Source: Holophagales bacterium UBA2201 | GTDB taxonomy: Bacteria > Acidobacteriota > Thermoanaerobaculia > UBA2201 | Reading direction: 5' to 3' | Length of the DNA: 32,095 nt | Assembly (NCBI GenBank): GCA_002327305.1 | Contig: DCUZ01000026.1 | Coordinates: forward strand, 15,759-47,853 | Part shown: positions 1 to 7,433 of the stretch, in pieces | How positions within the stretch are numbered: the first letter of the stretch is position 1 | How the letters are laid out: the number at the start of each line of letters is the position of its first letter | The notes under the pieces: generated by a model | What the model saw: only the letters and a program-made list of their open reading frames with translations | The model's database searches: none | What the model was told of the DNA's origin: nothing | Position numbers and translations under genes: made by a program

Positions 1-171
1 ATGGGGGGGGGGGGGGGGGGGCCCGACCTGTGGTCGGCGGCCGGCAGGGCCCTCAAGGCGCTGGGCCGGTCCGGGGAGGCGGCCGAGTGCTGGCGCCGCG
101 CCCTGGCCCTCGATCCCAACTTCCTGCCCGCCCGCGAGGCCCTGCGGTCGGCCGGAAAAACGGAGGGATGA
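1..171 (+). CDS. C-terminal end of a TPR-repeat protein (partial)
   Basis: Frame 1 is open from the window edge to TGA at 169-171. It encodes a helical segment with the TPR-like pattern of small and large residues (alanines, then WRRALALDPNFLPAREAL). The LDPN turn followed by a second helix is the usual TPR B-helix to next-repeat junction. Only about 50 residues remain, so the function of the full protein cannot be told. The ATG at position 1 runs straight into a 19-G tract and is not a credible start. The gene converges with the glycosyltransferase gene on the minus strand, with only 6 nt between their stop codons. Confidence 0.5.
   Translation: MGGGGGGPDLWSAAGRALKALGRSGEAAECWRRALALDPNFLPAREALRSAGKTEG
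3..21. other. Poly-G tract at the window edge
   Basis: Nineteen consecutive G bases follow AT at the very start. A homopolymer this long inside coding sequence would give a poly-glycine run directly before the TPR helix, which is implausible. It resembles the poly-G artefact of two-colour sequencing at a contig end. The first ~21 bases should not be trusted. Confidence 0.6.
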
Positions 172-177
172 CCCGGC

Positions 178-2421
178 TCAGGGCCCCGGAGAAGGGGGCT
201 GGGCCGGAGCGAACACGGCGGCTTCCAGGGTCCGGATGTGCGCCGCGATCTCCGCGGTGAGCCGCTCGTCGCCCCACGCTCGGGAGAGTTCGAGGGCCCG
301 GCGGGCGGCGCCGAGGGCGCCGTTGCGGTCGCCGATGTCCGAACGGGCGGCCGCCAGGTTGAGCCAGTGGGGTATGCGGTCCCAGTACACGGCCGAAAGG
401 GACTCCCACACGCCCAATGCCCCGGCGGGATCCCCGGCGAAGAGCTTCCACTGGCCCAGCAGATAGACCGTGTCGGCGTCGGAGGCCTCCGACGCCGACT
501 CCAGGTAGGCGATCACCTTGCGGTTCAGGACCTCCAGCGCCGCGGGCTCCCAGAACCGCGACAGGATCATGCCGGGGAACCGTTCACGGGTCCGCTCCTC
601 TCCCTGGGGCAGGAGGGCGAAGAGGAACCGTCCCTTTCCCATCTCGGCCACGTGGGCCGGGATCTCCCGCATCAGGGCGTCCTGGACCCGCCAGAAAAAC
701 TGGGGGTCCTCGGCGGACATCACCAGATGGACGCTGTCCACGGCCCAGAAATCCACCCCCCGTTCCCGGGCATATTCCAGGGTGGCGTGCCGCTCGTGGG
801 CCATGGCCCGTCCCTCCACCCGCAGGCCCGCGCGCGCCACCAGCGCATCGTTGAGGCCGAGGCGGTCCAGCGTGCGGAGTCGGGAATAGTAGGGGATGGC
901 CCCCACCGAGGAGACGGCGATGTAGGCGTCCGGGGGAAAAACGCCCTCCGAGGAGAGGCGCCCCATCAGTCGTCCCTCCGGGGCCACGGCTTCGAGGAAG
1001 AGGCGGTGCTCCTCCTGCCGGATCCCGACGAAATGCATGGTGGTCTTCCGCACGAGCCCCTGGTAGGCCTCCGCGATGGGGCGGAGGGCCCACCGGCCCA
1101 ATACGGCGTCCCGGCCGGGGTCGAGGTGCCGCTTGGCGGCCTCCATGCGGGTCTGCAGGACGGGGAACTGGACCAGGTTGTACATCGGCGACGCGTTGTG
1201 CAGACGGGGGGGGAGCCAGAAGACGGAGGTGTCCTCGGGCGGTTCATGCTCGCCGGGGAAGGCCACGATGTACTGGTCCATGGGGAACTGGCGGTGTCCC
1301 TGCCAGGGGAGCCACGCCAACCCCGCAAGGACGGCGGCCGCGTAGATCGGCGCGAGACGGCGGCCCCGCCGGCTTTGGGCCCAATGAAGCGTCCCGGCGT
1401 ACAGGAGGATGAAAAGGAAGGGGAAATAGAGGTCCAACGGCCGGAACTCGAAGTGGTCGCCGCCGATGAGGGCGATGTAGGCCATGTGGGGGAGCACCAC
1501 CGCCGCGAACACCAGGGGGACGGCGAGGGCGCCGCGCCGGCGGAACCAGAGGACGGCCGCGATCATGAGGGGGACCCAGAGGAGGGCTCCGTATTCCAGG
1601 AAGAAGGTGCCGAGGTAGTTGAGCCCCATGCCCAGCCAGGTCCTGCCGCCCACCTTGGCGTAGTAGGTGTTGGGGAGCCACTGGCCGTAGTAGGCGATGC
1701 GGAAGAGGAAGTGGGCGCCGATGACCGCGCCCATGCCCGCCGCCTGCGCGGCGATCCGCCAGAAGGTCCTCCTCCTTTCCATCGCCAGGATCAGGCCGGC
1801 GGAGCCGAAGGCGGCGCCGGCCAGCAGGATGCCGTCCGGACGGGTCAGGGCCCCCAGGGCGAACAGCAGCGCCGCCAGGGGAAAGGGCCGGTGCGCTCCC
1901 AGCCGGTGGTCCTGGAGTTCGGCCAGGAGACGGAGCGTTCCGCCGACGACCAGCACCTCGAACAGGCGCGTCTCCAGGCCGCTGGTGGACCAGACGGCCA
2001 CGCTGCGCGTTGCGGCCAGCATCAGGAGCGGGAGGGGGGTGAGCCACCGCGGTTCGGGGGCCTTCATCACCCTCAGGAGGAACCACAGCACCGCCGCCCA
2101 GAGGAGGATGGTCAGGGCGAACGTGAGGACCGGCGCGGCCGTTTCGGGGGGGATCCCCAGCCGGTGGGCCGCCGCGAGGAGCAGGACCCAGAGGAAATTG
2201 GTGTATCCCTCCACCCGCTCCTCACCGGGATTGAAGACCAGACCGTGTCCCTCGGCGAAATTGACCGCGTAACGGAACGAGATGTAGGCGTCATCGGTCA
2301 GGAAGCGGTAAGTCCAGCCGTGCCAGAGGAGGAGACCCAGCGTGCCCAGGAGGACCAGGGCCAGCCACGGGTGGGCGCGCGCGGAACGCGGGATTTCGCG
2401 AAAGGCATGAAACGCGGGCAT
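178..2421 (-). CDS. GT-C type membrane glycosyltransferase with C-terminal TPR-like tail
   Basis: A polytopic membrane protein of about 747 residues. After the first transmembrane helix comes the extracytoplasmic DDAYISFRYA motif, then a loop reading LVFNPGEERVEGYTNFLW. This combination is characteristic of GT-C fold polyprenyl-phosphate-sugar transferases related to mycobacterial AftB and to proteins annotated ZomB. The acidic DD pair is the expected catalytic/metal site. About ten hydrophobic segments fill residues 20-370, followed by a soluble domain. The last ~110 residues are alanine-rich amphipathic helices resembling TPRs. It probably transfers a lipid-linked sugar to a cell-envelope glycan; donor and acceptor are unknown. 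ATG at 2421 is preceded in frame by GTG at 2424; neither has a Shine-Dalgarno. It is transcribed alone, divergent from the DUF1573 gene. Confidence 0.75.
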   Translation of the reverse strand: MPAFHAFREIPRSARAHPWLALVLLGTLGLLLWHGWTYRFLTDDAYISFRYAVNFAEGHGLVFNPGEERVEGYTNFLWVLLLAAAHRLGIPPETAAPVLTFALTILLWAAVLWFLLRVMKAPEPRWLTPLPLLMLAATRSVAVWSTSGLETRLFEVLVVGGTLRLLAELQDHRLGAHRPFPLAALLFALGALTRPDGILLAGAAFGSAGLILAMERRRTFWRIAAQAAGMGAVIGAHFLFRIAYYGQWLPNTYYAKVGGRTWLGMGLNYLGTFFLEYGALLWVPLMIAAVLWFRRRGALAVPLVFAAVVLPHMAYIALIGGDHFEFRPLDLYFPFLFILLYAGTLHWAQSRRGRRLAPIYAAAVLAGLAWLPWQGHRQFPMDQYIVAFPGEHEPPEDTSVFWLPPRLHNASPMYNLVQFPVLQTRMEAAKRHLDPGRDAVLGRWALRPIAEAYQGLVRKTTMHFVGIRQEEHRLFLEAVAPEGRLMGRLSSEGVFPPDAYIAVSSVGAIPYYSRLRTLDRLGLNDALVARAGLRVEGRAMAHERHATLEYARERGVDFWAVDSVHLVMSAEDPQFFWRVQDALMREIPAHVAEMGKGRFLFALLPQGEERTRERFPGMILSRFWEPAALEVLNRKVIAYLESASEASDADTVYLLGQWKLFAGDPAGALGVWESLSAVYWDRIPHWLNLAAARSDIGDRNGALGAARRALELSRAWGDERLTAEIAAHIRTLEAAVFAPAQPPSPGP

Positions 2422-2454
2422 CACGGATTAGAATACCACAGAGGCAGTGGGACG

Positions 2455-2490
2455 GTGGACAGTTATCAGTCGGCAGTGGGCAGTTGGCAG
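2455..2490. repeat. Heptamer array, GTNGGCA type
   Basis: Five consecutive 7-nt units: GTGGACA, GTTATCA, GTCGGCA, GTGGGCA, GTTGGCA. The GT at unit start and CA at unit end are kept. It lies 34 nt upstream of the glycosyltransferase start, in the divergent intergenic region 2422-2880, and is directly followed by a second array with a different core. Confidence 0.75.
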
Positions 2491-2510
2491 GAGAAAAGAA
2501 GCATGAAAAA

Positions 2511-2706
2511 AGAAGGCGGAAGACGGAAGATGCAAGACAGAAGGAGGAAGGCAGAAGGCGGAAGAGGGAAGGCGGAAGGGGGAAGGCGGAAGGGAGAAGG
2601 CGGAAGGGGGAAGGCGGAAGGGAGAAGGCGGAAGGGAGAAGGAGGAAGGAAGAAGGCGGAAGGGGGAAGGAGGAAGGAGGAAGGAAGAAGGCGGAAGGGG
2701 GTAGGC
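2511..2706. repeat. Long purine-only heptamer array, GAAGGNR type
   Basis: About 195 bp in which the + strand is nearly pure purine and has a 7-nt period. Units alternate between GAAGGCG and GAAGGGG/GAAGGGA, with GAAGGAG and GAAGGAA variants; the first ~30 bases are more degenerate. The strand asymmetry would favour triplex or slipped structures. It opens long reading frames in several frames on both strands that are low-complexity artefacts. Together with the GTNGGCA array it occupies most of the 459-bp gap 2422-2880; the remaining 2707-2844 shows nothing I recognise. Confidence 0.85.
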
Positions 2707-2844
2707 ATCGTGGGGAGGATTGCCATGGTCCCGCACCCCCGGCTTATCCTCCCGCGTATCATGATCTTGCTGAGGATTCGATTCGTCTCGAACCCCCGGC
2801 CTATCCTTCCGCGGGTGGGGGGTGAATACGGGAGGACGGCGGCA

Positions 2845-2874
2845 TTGCCTGCGGGGAAAACGCTGTGCTATCAT
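2845..2874 (+). promoter_or_regulatory. Possible sigma-70 promoter of the DUF1573 gene (leaderless)
   Basis: TTGCCT (2845-2850), an 18-nt spacer and TATCAT (2869-2874) match the sigma-70 consensus at 4/6 and 5/6 positions. Transcription would begin about 7 nt after the -10 box, at or next to the ATG at 2881. The gene has no Shine-Dalgarno, which fits a leaderless transcript. Confidence 0.4.
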
Positions 2875-2880
2875 GATGCC

Positions 2881-4032
2881 ATGATCGCCTTTACTATCGC
2901 CATTTTAGCCGTGTTGACGCCGGTCGGGGGGGACACCCACGATTTCGGCGAGGTCCTGGCGGGAGAGCGGGTCCTCCACACCTTCATCCTGGAAAACCGG
3001 GGGGACCGCCCCTTCGATGTCGTGGAGGTCCTCCCCACCTGTTCGCTGGAATCGGTTTCGGCCCCCTCAAAGATTCCCCCGGGAGAACTGGGGGAGTTCC
3101 CCGTCGTCCTGGATACCGGTTCCCTCTTCGGCCCCGTCCTGCGCGGCCTGACCGTGAAACTCTCGGACGGGGAGCGGGAGGTGCAGACGCTGTTCAAGAT
3201 TTCAGGGATGGTCCATCATCCGGTGGAGATCGTACCCGAAGGCGACGAGGGCGCGGGAATCGGGTGGATGGGGGAGACGGTCGTCCAGGCCTTTTCCACG
3301 ACGTTCCACGACCCGGCCCTCCCCCGGGTCGACCTCCTTGCGGCTGAAACGGTCGCGTCCGAGGACCAGCCCCTCCCGCCCGTCGCGTCGTCCGTCGAGG
3401 CCGCCCCCGACGGCCGGTCGGCCCGCGTCGTTCTGCGCCTCGATGCCAAGGCCCTTGTGCCCGGGGAATACCGGCACTGGCTGAACATCCGCACGACCCA
3501 TCCCCAGGTCCCCCTGGCGCAGATCCCCGTCGCCTGGCTGGTCAGGGACCCCTTTCTGGTTTCTCCCCCGGAGGTCGTGTTCCACGGCCCCTCCATCTTC
3601 CATGCCGTGGAGGTCCGGTTTCCCTGCCGCGCCTACCGGGACGAGCACATGAAACAGCCCCTTTCCGAACCCCTCGGCGGAAAGGGCTTCCATCCCCTCG
3701 AAGCCAGAGGAGAGATGACCCGGGTCCGCCGCGGGCAGACCACGGCCTGGGTGGCCTCCTCCTGCCTCAGCCCCGTTCCCCCCGCCCAGGCCGGCAAGAC
3801 CAAACACGTCGCGGTAGCGGACGGCTTGCGCCGTCCCTTGCGGATCGGTTCGATCTCCTGCGCCCATCCCCTCGTCTCCGTTTTCTGGCGGCAGAGTTCA
3901 GAATCCTCGTGCGCGTTGACGGTGACGCTGGCCGGAGAGCCCGAACGGGAAGAGACCGTCCTGCTGGAATTGGAGATCGAATCGCCCGTGCGGGAGCGCC
4001 GGGAGATCCCCATCCGTCTGGTGAAGGAGTGA
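2881..4032 (+). CDS. Secreted DUF1573-like protein
   Basis: 383 residues. A short hydrophobic N-terminus (MIAFTIAILAVLTPVGG) acts as signal peptide. The next ~100 residues have the DUF1573 pattern: HDFGEVLAGERV, then HTFILENRGDRPFDV and a Cys in VLPTC, followed by beta-strands. DUF1573 domains are Ig-like beta-sandwiches in exported proteins of Bacteroidota, Planctomycetota and Acidobacteriota; their role is not established. The second half is less conserved but keeps alternating beta-strand character and several cysteines. ATG 2881 is the only start that leaves a signal peptide directly before the domain; the longer upstream open frame runs antisense through the glycosyltransferase and is not real. 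TGA ends 2 nt before the next ATG, so the two genes form an operon. Confidence 0.7.
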   Translation: MIAFTIAILAVLTPVGGDTHDFGEVLAGERVLHTFILENRGDRPFDVVEVLPTCSLESVSAPSKIPPGELGEFPVVLDTGSLFGPVLRGLTVKLSDGEREVQTLFKISGMVHHPVEIVPEGDEGAGIGWMGETVVQAFSTTFHDPALPRVDLLAAETVASEDQPLPPVASSVEAAPDGRSARVVLRLDAKALVPGEYRHWLNIRTTHPQVPLAQIPVAWLVRDPFLVSPPEVVFHGPSIFHAVEVRFPCRAYRDEHMKQPLSEPLGGKGFHPLEARGEMTRVRRGQTTAWVASSCLSPVPPAQAGKTKHVAVADGLRRPLRIGSISCAHPLVSVFWRQSSESSCALTVTLAGEPEREETVLLELEIESPVRERREIPIRLVKE

Positions 4033-4034
4033 CG

Positions 4035-5924
4035 ATGAAACGCCGGTTGGCCTGGCTGTGCCTCCTGATGTTGGTTTCGGCCGCCGGGGCCGCACAAGCC
4101 CCGGATCCCCGGTTGATCGTGGGCGAATTGAACGCCCTCGCCCTGGAGCCCGATCCATCCGCCCGGGAGAGGGTGGTGGCCTGGCTCGACCACGGCGACC
4201 CGGGGGTCCGCCGCGCGGCGGTCCGCGCCCTGGGCTATTTCGGCGACCCGGCCATCCTGCCGGTCCTCGAGCGCTTCGGGGCCGACCCAGACCCCAACCT
4301 GCGGGTGGCCTACCTGTTCGCCCTCATGCGCCTCGGGGACGCCGGGACCATGACGGCCCACGCGGGGATGGAGAAGGACGCCGATGGGCGCGTCCGGCTG
4401 GCGGCGGAGGCGGGCTTGACCCGTTTCGGCCTGGCGGACCGCCGGGAGTCGCTCCTGGAGACCCTGAAGAAACGGGACCTGGGGGAGGTCTCCATCGCCG
4501 CCTCGGGGCTGGTGCTGGTGGGAGGCGGGGAAAATCTCCGCGCCGTGGCGGGCCTGCTGGACCATCCGATGGACGAGGCGCGCGTCCTGGGGGCCCAGGC
4601 GTTGGGGGACGCCCCCCCGGAGGCGTTCATCGTGGAGAAATTGATCCGGGTGCACGATGGGGAAACCTATTCCTATGTTTCCGCCTCGCTGGGCCAGGCC
4701 ATCGCGCGGGTGGGGGCCAGGGACCCGGCGCTGATGGCGCGCCTCCTCCCCTCGGCGCGGCACAAGGAGGGACTGGTCGTCCTTCTGAAACAAGGTCCGG
4801 CCGCTGAACGGGTGGAAAACGAACTCATCGCCCTGCTCGCCGGGAAGGACCGGGATCCGCTCCCCGTTCTGGAGGCGTTGCGCCACTTCGACGGCGGGGC
4901 GGCCGGGGCCGCCCTGAGGGGCAGGGCGTTCGACGCCGCGCTTCCTCCGGCGGTCCGGGCGCCGGTGATCCGCTGGTTGGGGGAGAGAAAGGACGAGGCG
5001 AGCCGGGATCTCCTGCGGAAGGCCCTCGATGATCCCGCCCCGGAGGTGAGGGCGGAGGCGTGCTACGCCCTGAGCCGGTTGAACGACCGGGCGTCGGCCC
5101 CGCGGGCCCTGGGACTCCTGAAGGACCCGGACCCCCTGGTCGTCAAGGCGGCCCTGGCCGCCCTCCGCAATTACCGCTACCTGCCCGGAAAGGGCGCCGT
5201 AGAGGCCATGCTGGATCATCCGGACGCCGAAGTGCGGGGGTTGGCGGGGGAAGCCATGGAAGCCATCAAGGCCAAGGAGGTCATTATGACCCAGGAGATC
5301 CACCGCCTCGGCCACGACGCCATGCTCGTCCGATGGCGCGACAAGGCCGTCTATTTCGACCCCTTCCGATTGCCGGAAGGGCTGCCCAAGGCCGATGTCA
5401 TTCTGGTCACGCACGACCATCACGACCACCTGAGCCCGGAGGACATCGGGAAGATCGCCGCGGAGAGGACCGTCATCGTCCTGCCCAGGATCTTTTCCGG
5501 CAAGGCCAAGGGCCTGCCGGGGACGATCCAGACGATCGCCGCGGGGGAGACGGTGACGGTGGAGGGGTTGGAGGTGCGCGCGGTCCCGGCCTATAATCCC
5601 GGCAAGCAGTTCCACCCGAAGTCCTATGGCGGCGTGGGCTATTTCGTCACGATCGGCCGGACCGTCTACTACCACGCGGGCGACACCGACCTGATCCCCG
5701 AAATGAAACAGTTCCCTCCGGCCGATGTGTGCTTCCTCCCCGTTTCCGGAACCTATGTGATGACGGCGGGGGAGGCGGCGGAGGCGACGAAGATCCTGAA
5801 ATGCGGGAAAGCGGTCCCCATGCACTACGGAGCCATCATCGGAGGGGAAGGGGACGCGGAGGAGTTCAAAAGAAAGGCCGCGTGCCCGGTGGAGATCCTG
5901 CCCCTGACGAATGCGTTGCCCTGA
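4035..5924 (+). CDS. HEAT-repeat protein fused to a UlaG-like metallo-beta-lactamase-fold hydrolase
   Basis: 629 residues in one frame. Residues 1-20 are a signal peptide ending AAGAAQA. Residues ~25-415 are HEAT/PBS-lyase-like repeats (for example GVRRAAVRALGYFGDPAILPVL). From Met418 to the end is a complete metallo-hydrolase of the UlaG/YtkL class: it starts EIHRLGHDAMLV, carries the metal-binding HDHHDH at 460-465, then YHAGDTD and a late MHYG histidine. Relatives are normally stand-alone cytoplasmic proteins of ~210 residues beginning at the same place, so this looks like a fusion of two genes. A perfect AAGGAGG lies 5 nt before the Met418 codon, so the hydrolase may also be made alone. 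Substrate unknown. It follows the DUF1573 gene by 2 nt. Confidence 0.8.
   Translation: MKRRLAWLCLLMLVSAAGAAQAPDPRLIVGELNALALEPDPSARERVVAWLDHGDPGVRRAAVRALGYFGDPAILPVLERFGADPDPNLRVAYLFALMRLGDAGTMTAHAGMEKDADGRVRLAAEAGLTRFGLADRRESLLETLKKRDLGEVSIAASGLVLVGGGENLRAVAGLLDHPMDEARVLGAQALGDAPPEAFIVEKLIRVHDGETYSYVSASLGQAIARVGARDPALMARLLPSARHKEGLVVLLKQGPAAERVENELIALLAGKDRDPLPVLEALRHFDGGAAGAALRGRAFDAALPPAVRAPVIRWLGERKDEASRDLLRKALDDPAPEVRAEACYALSRLNDRASAPRALGLLKDPDPLVVKAALAALRNYRYLPGKGAVEAMLDHPDAEVRGLAGEAMEAIKAKEVIMTQEIHRLGHDAMLVRWRDKAVYFDPFRLPEGLPKADVILVTHDHHDHLSPEDIGKIAAERTVIVLPRIFSGKAKGLPGTIQTIAAGETVTVEGLEVRAVPAYNPGKQFHPKSYGGVGYFVTIGRTVYYHAGDTDLIPEMKQFPPADVCFLPVSGTYVMTAGEAAEATKILKCGKAVPMHYGAIIGGEGDAEEFKRKAACPVEILPLTNALP
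5274..5288 (+). promoter_or_regulatory. Internal Shine-Dalgarno and in-frame ATG before the hydrolase domain
   Basis: AAGGAGG at 5274-5280, five bases, then ATG at 5286-5288, in frame with the enclosing gene and exactly at the hydrolase domain boundary. It is a stronger ribosome-binding site than that of the full-length start at 4035. It could be the remnant of a former separate gene or an active internal start giving a cytoplasmic hydrolase without signal peptide. Confidence 0.5.
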
Positions 5925-5942
5925 AGCCGGGTCCCGGATTCA
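5922..5942. terminator. Hairpin spanning both convergent stop codons
   Basis: TGAAGCCGGG (5922-5931) pairs with CCCGGATTCA (5933-5942) with one mismatch. The left arm begins with the TGA of the HEAT-hydrolase gene and the right arm ends with the TGA of the minus-strand sulfatase, so one inverted repeat serves both ends. There is no T-tract, so it is not a standard intrinsic terminator. It may still act as a bidirectional RNA 3'-end or a stop to read-through. Confidence 0.4.
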
Positions 5943-7433
5943 GGCGGGGAAATCGTCGCCCGTCCGTCTGATCCAGCGGGCCAGTTCCGCTTCAAGGTGG
6001 CGCTGGAGGGCTTGGTGCCGGGGGTTTCCGACGAGATTGACGATCTGGAAGGGGTCCTCCCGGTTATCGTAAAGAAGCCAGGGTTGGCTGGCCCCGCCGG
6101 ACCGAAGGCGGGCATAGGTGTGGCGCCCGGTACGCACGCCCCGCCAATCGCCGGATGCGGCGATGTCTGTAACCCCCGGAAGCAGGATTCTCATCAGGAA
6201 AAGGGAGTCTTCCGAGCGGTGTGCGGCCCCGTTCAACATCATAGGGGAAAGGTTCCGGCCTTCCATGGCCGGGGGTATGGGGAGTCCCGCCAGCCCCAGC
6301 AGGGTGGGCGACAGATCCACCGTTCCGGCCGGCAGGTCCAGCCGGCGGCCCCCCTTCAGGCGCCGCGGCCAGCGGATGAGAAGGGGAACGCCGATCGATT
6401 CCTCCCAGGGGAAATACTTGGTCCAGTGGTCGTGCGAATTGACCAGTTCGCCGTGGTCGCTGGTGTAAACAAGGATCGTGTCCGCAGCCAGTCCCATCTC
6501 ATCGAGTGCACGCATCAGCCGGCCCATTGCAGCGTCAATGCCCGAAATGAAAGCGTAATAGCCGCACAACTGTTCACGGGTCGCGTCAGGGTGGCGGGTT
6601 ACGTTGGGTCGGAGGGGAAAGGCCGTCTCCTGATAGCGGCGGCGCCACTCCGCAGGTGCGTGTTCATAGGGGCTGTGGGGAGGCGTGAAAGAGACGAACA
6701 GGCAGAAGGGGCGGTCCTTCAGCTTCCGAATCCCCTCAATCACCATCTCGGTCTGGGCGGGGACCGACCAGGGGTCCATATCCACACGCCGTCCCTCCGC
6801 GTCAAAGGTCCAGGTCCTGTACCCTCTGGCGTAGAGCACCCGGATGTGCCGCCAGTAATGGTCGAATCCCTGCCGCTTGGGTCCTGGAGGGATGTCCTCC
6901 TGGAGTTTGACCGTGTCCAGGTGCCACCGTCCGATGTAGCCCGTTGCGTATCCGGCGCGTTGGCAGACTTCAGCCACGGTGGCGAACCGGGGGTCCAGGG
7001 GAGTGGAGCAGTAATTCGGTAGATTCTCCGTGACGCCGTGCGTCTGGGGATAGAGGCCCGTCAGCAGAGAGGCCCGGGCCGGTGAGCAGAGGGGATAGTT
7101 GGCGACGCATTGGCTGAACACAACGCCTTGGTCGGCCATCTGCCCCAGATGGGGCGTGATGACATGGGATTCGGCGCCCCCGGACCAGGCCGAGGCCCGG
7201 TGGGAGTCGGAGAATACGAAGAGGATGTTGGGGAGGGAGCCGGTTGCGGCCCGGGCAGCCGGCAGGATCATGGGCGATTCACAGCCGGACAGGATCCCGC
7301 CTCCGACGGCCGCCGCGATCCCTCCCATGAGGGCCCCCTTGAGCAGATCGCGGCGCGTCACTTCCGGGGAGCGGGCACGGGTGCGGCGCGGCTTGTGGTT
7401 TTTCTTCGAATTCGTTTTCCTTCTCCGGCTCAT
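5940..7433 (-). CDS. Tat-exported lipoprotein sulfatase (Cys-type arylsulfatase family)
   Basis: 497 residues. The basic N-terminus carries a twin-arginine motif TRRDLLKG (26-33), followed by a hydrophobic segment and a lipobox LSGC with Cys51, suggesting a folded, lipid-anchored export product. The sulfatase domain starts LPNILFVFSDSHR, whose acidic residues bind calcium. It has the signature CSPARASLLTG, in which Cys116 is the residue converted to formylglycine. YTSDHGE and the later KYFPWEES segment are also typical. The neighbouring radical SAM gene encodes the enzyme expected to modify Cys116. Its ATG at 7433 overlaps the stop of that gene as ATGA, with GAGAGG upstream, so I prefer it to the in-frame start at 7478. 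Substrate is probably a sulfated polysaccharide or ester, but this is not shown. Confidence 0.88.
   Translation of the reverse strand: MSRRRKTNSKKNHKPRRTRARSPEVTRRDLLKGALMGGIAAAVGGGILSGCESPMILPAARAATGSLPNILFVFSDSHRASAWSGGAESHVITPHLGQMADQGVVFSQCVANYPLCSPARASLLTGLYPQTHGVTENLPNYCSTPLDPRFATVAEVCQRAGYATGYIGRWHLDTVKLQEDIPPGPKRQGFDHYWRHIRVLYARGYRTWTFDAEGRRVDMDPWSVPAQTEMVIEGIRKLKDRPFCLFVSFTPPHSPYEHAPAEWRRRYQETAFPLRPNVTRHPDATREQLCGYYAFISGIDAAMGRLMRALDEMGLAADTILVYTSDHGELVNSHDHWTKYFPWEESIGVPLLIRWPRRLKGGRRLDLPAGTVDLSPTLLGLAGLPIPPAMEGRNLSPMMLNGAAHRSEDSLFLMRILLPGVTDIAASGDWRGVRTGRHTYARLRSGGASQPWLLYDNREDPFQIVNLVGNPRHQALQRHLEAELARWIRRTGDDFPA

Noticed and set aside
2428..2874. Minus-strand frame rich in LPPSPFR repeats
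   Set aside because: It is the translation of the heptamer repeat array; several frames are open there, so the openness has no coding meaning.
238..2880. Very long plus-strand open frame that joins the DUF1573 gene to sequence antisense of the glycosyltransferase
   Set aside because: The minus strand encodes a clear membrane protein with family motifs; the plus-strand reading is low-complexity Gly/Glu/Pro text, an effect of high GC. Only the part from 2881 is real.
3633..5825. 730-codon minus-strand frame
   Set aside because: Antisense shadow of the HEAT-hydrolase gene; composition is Arg/Gly/His/Pro rich without motifs, while the plus strand has metal-binding and repeat motifs.
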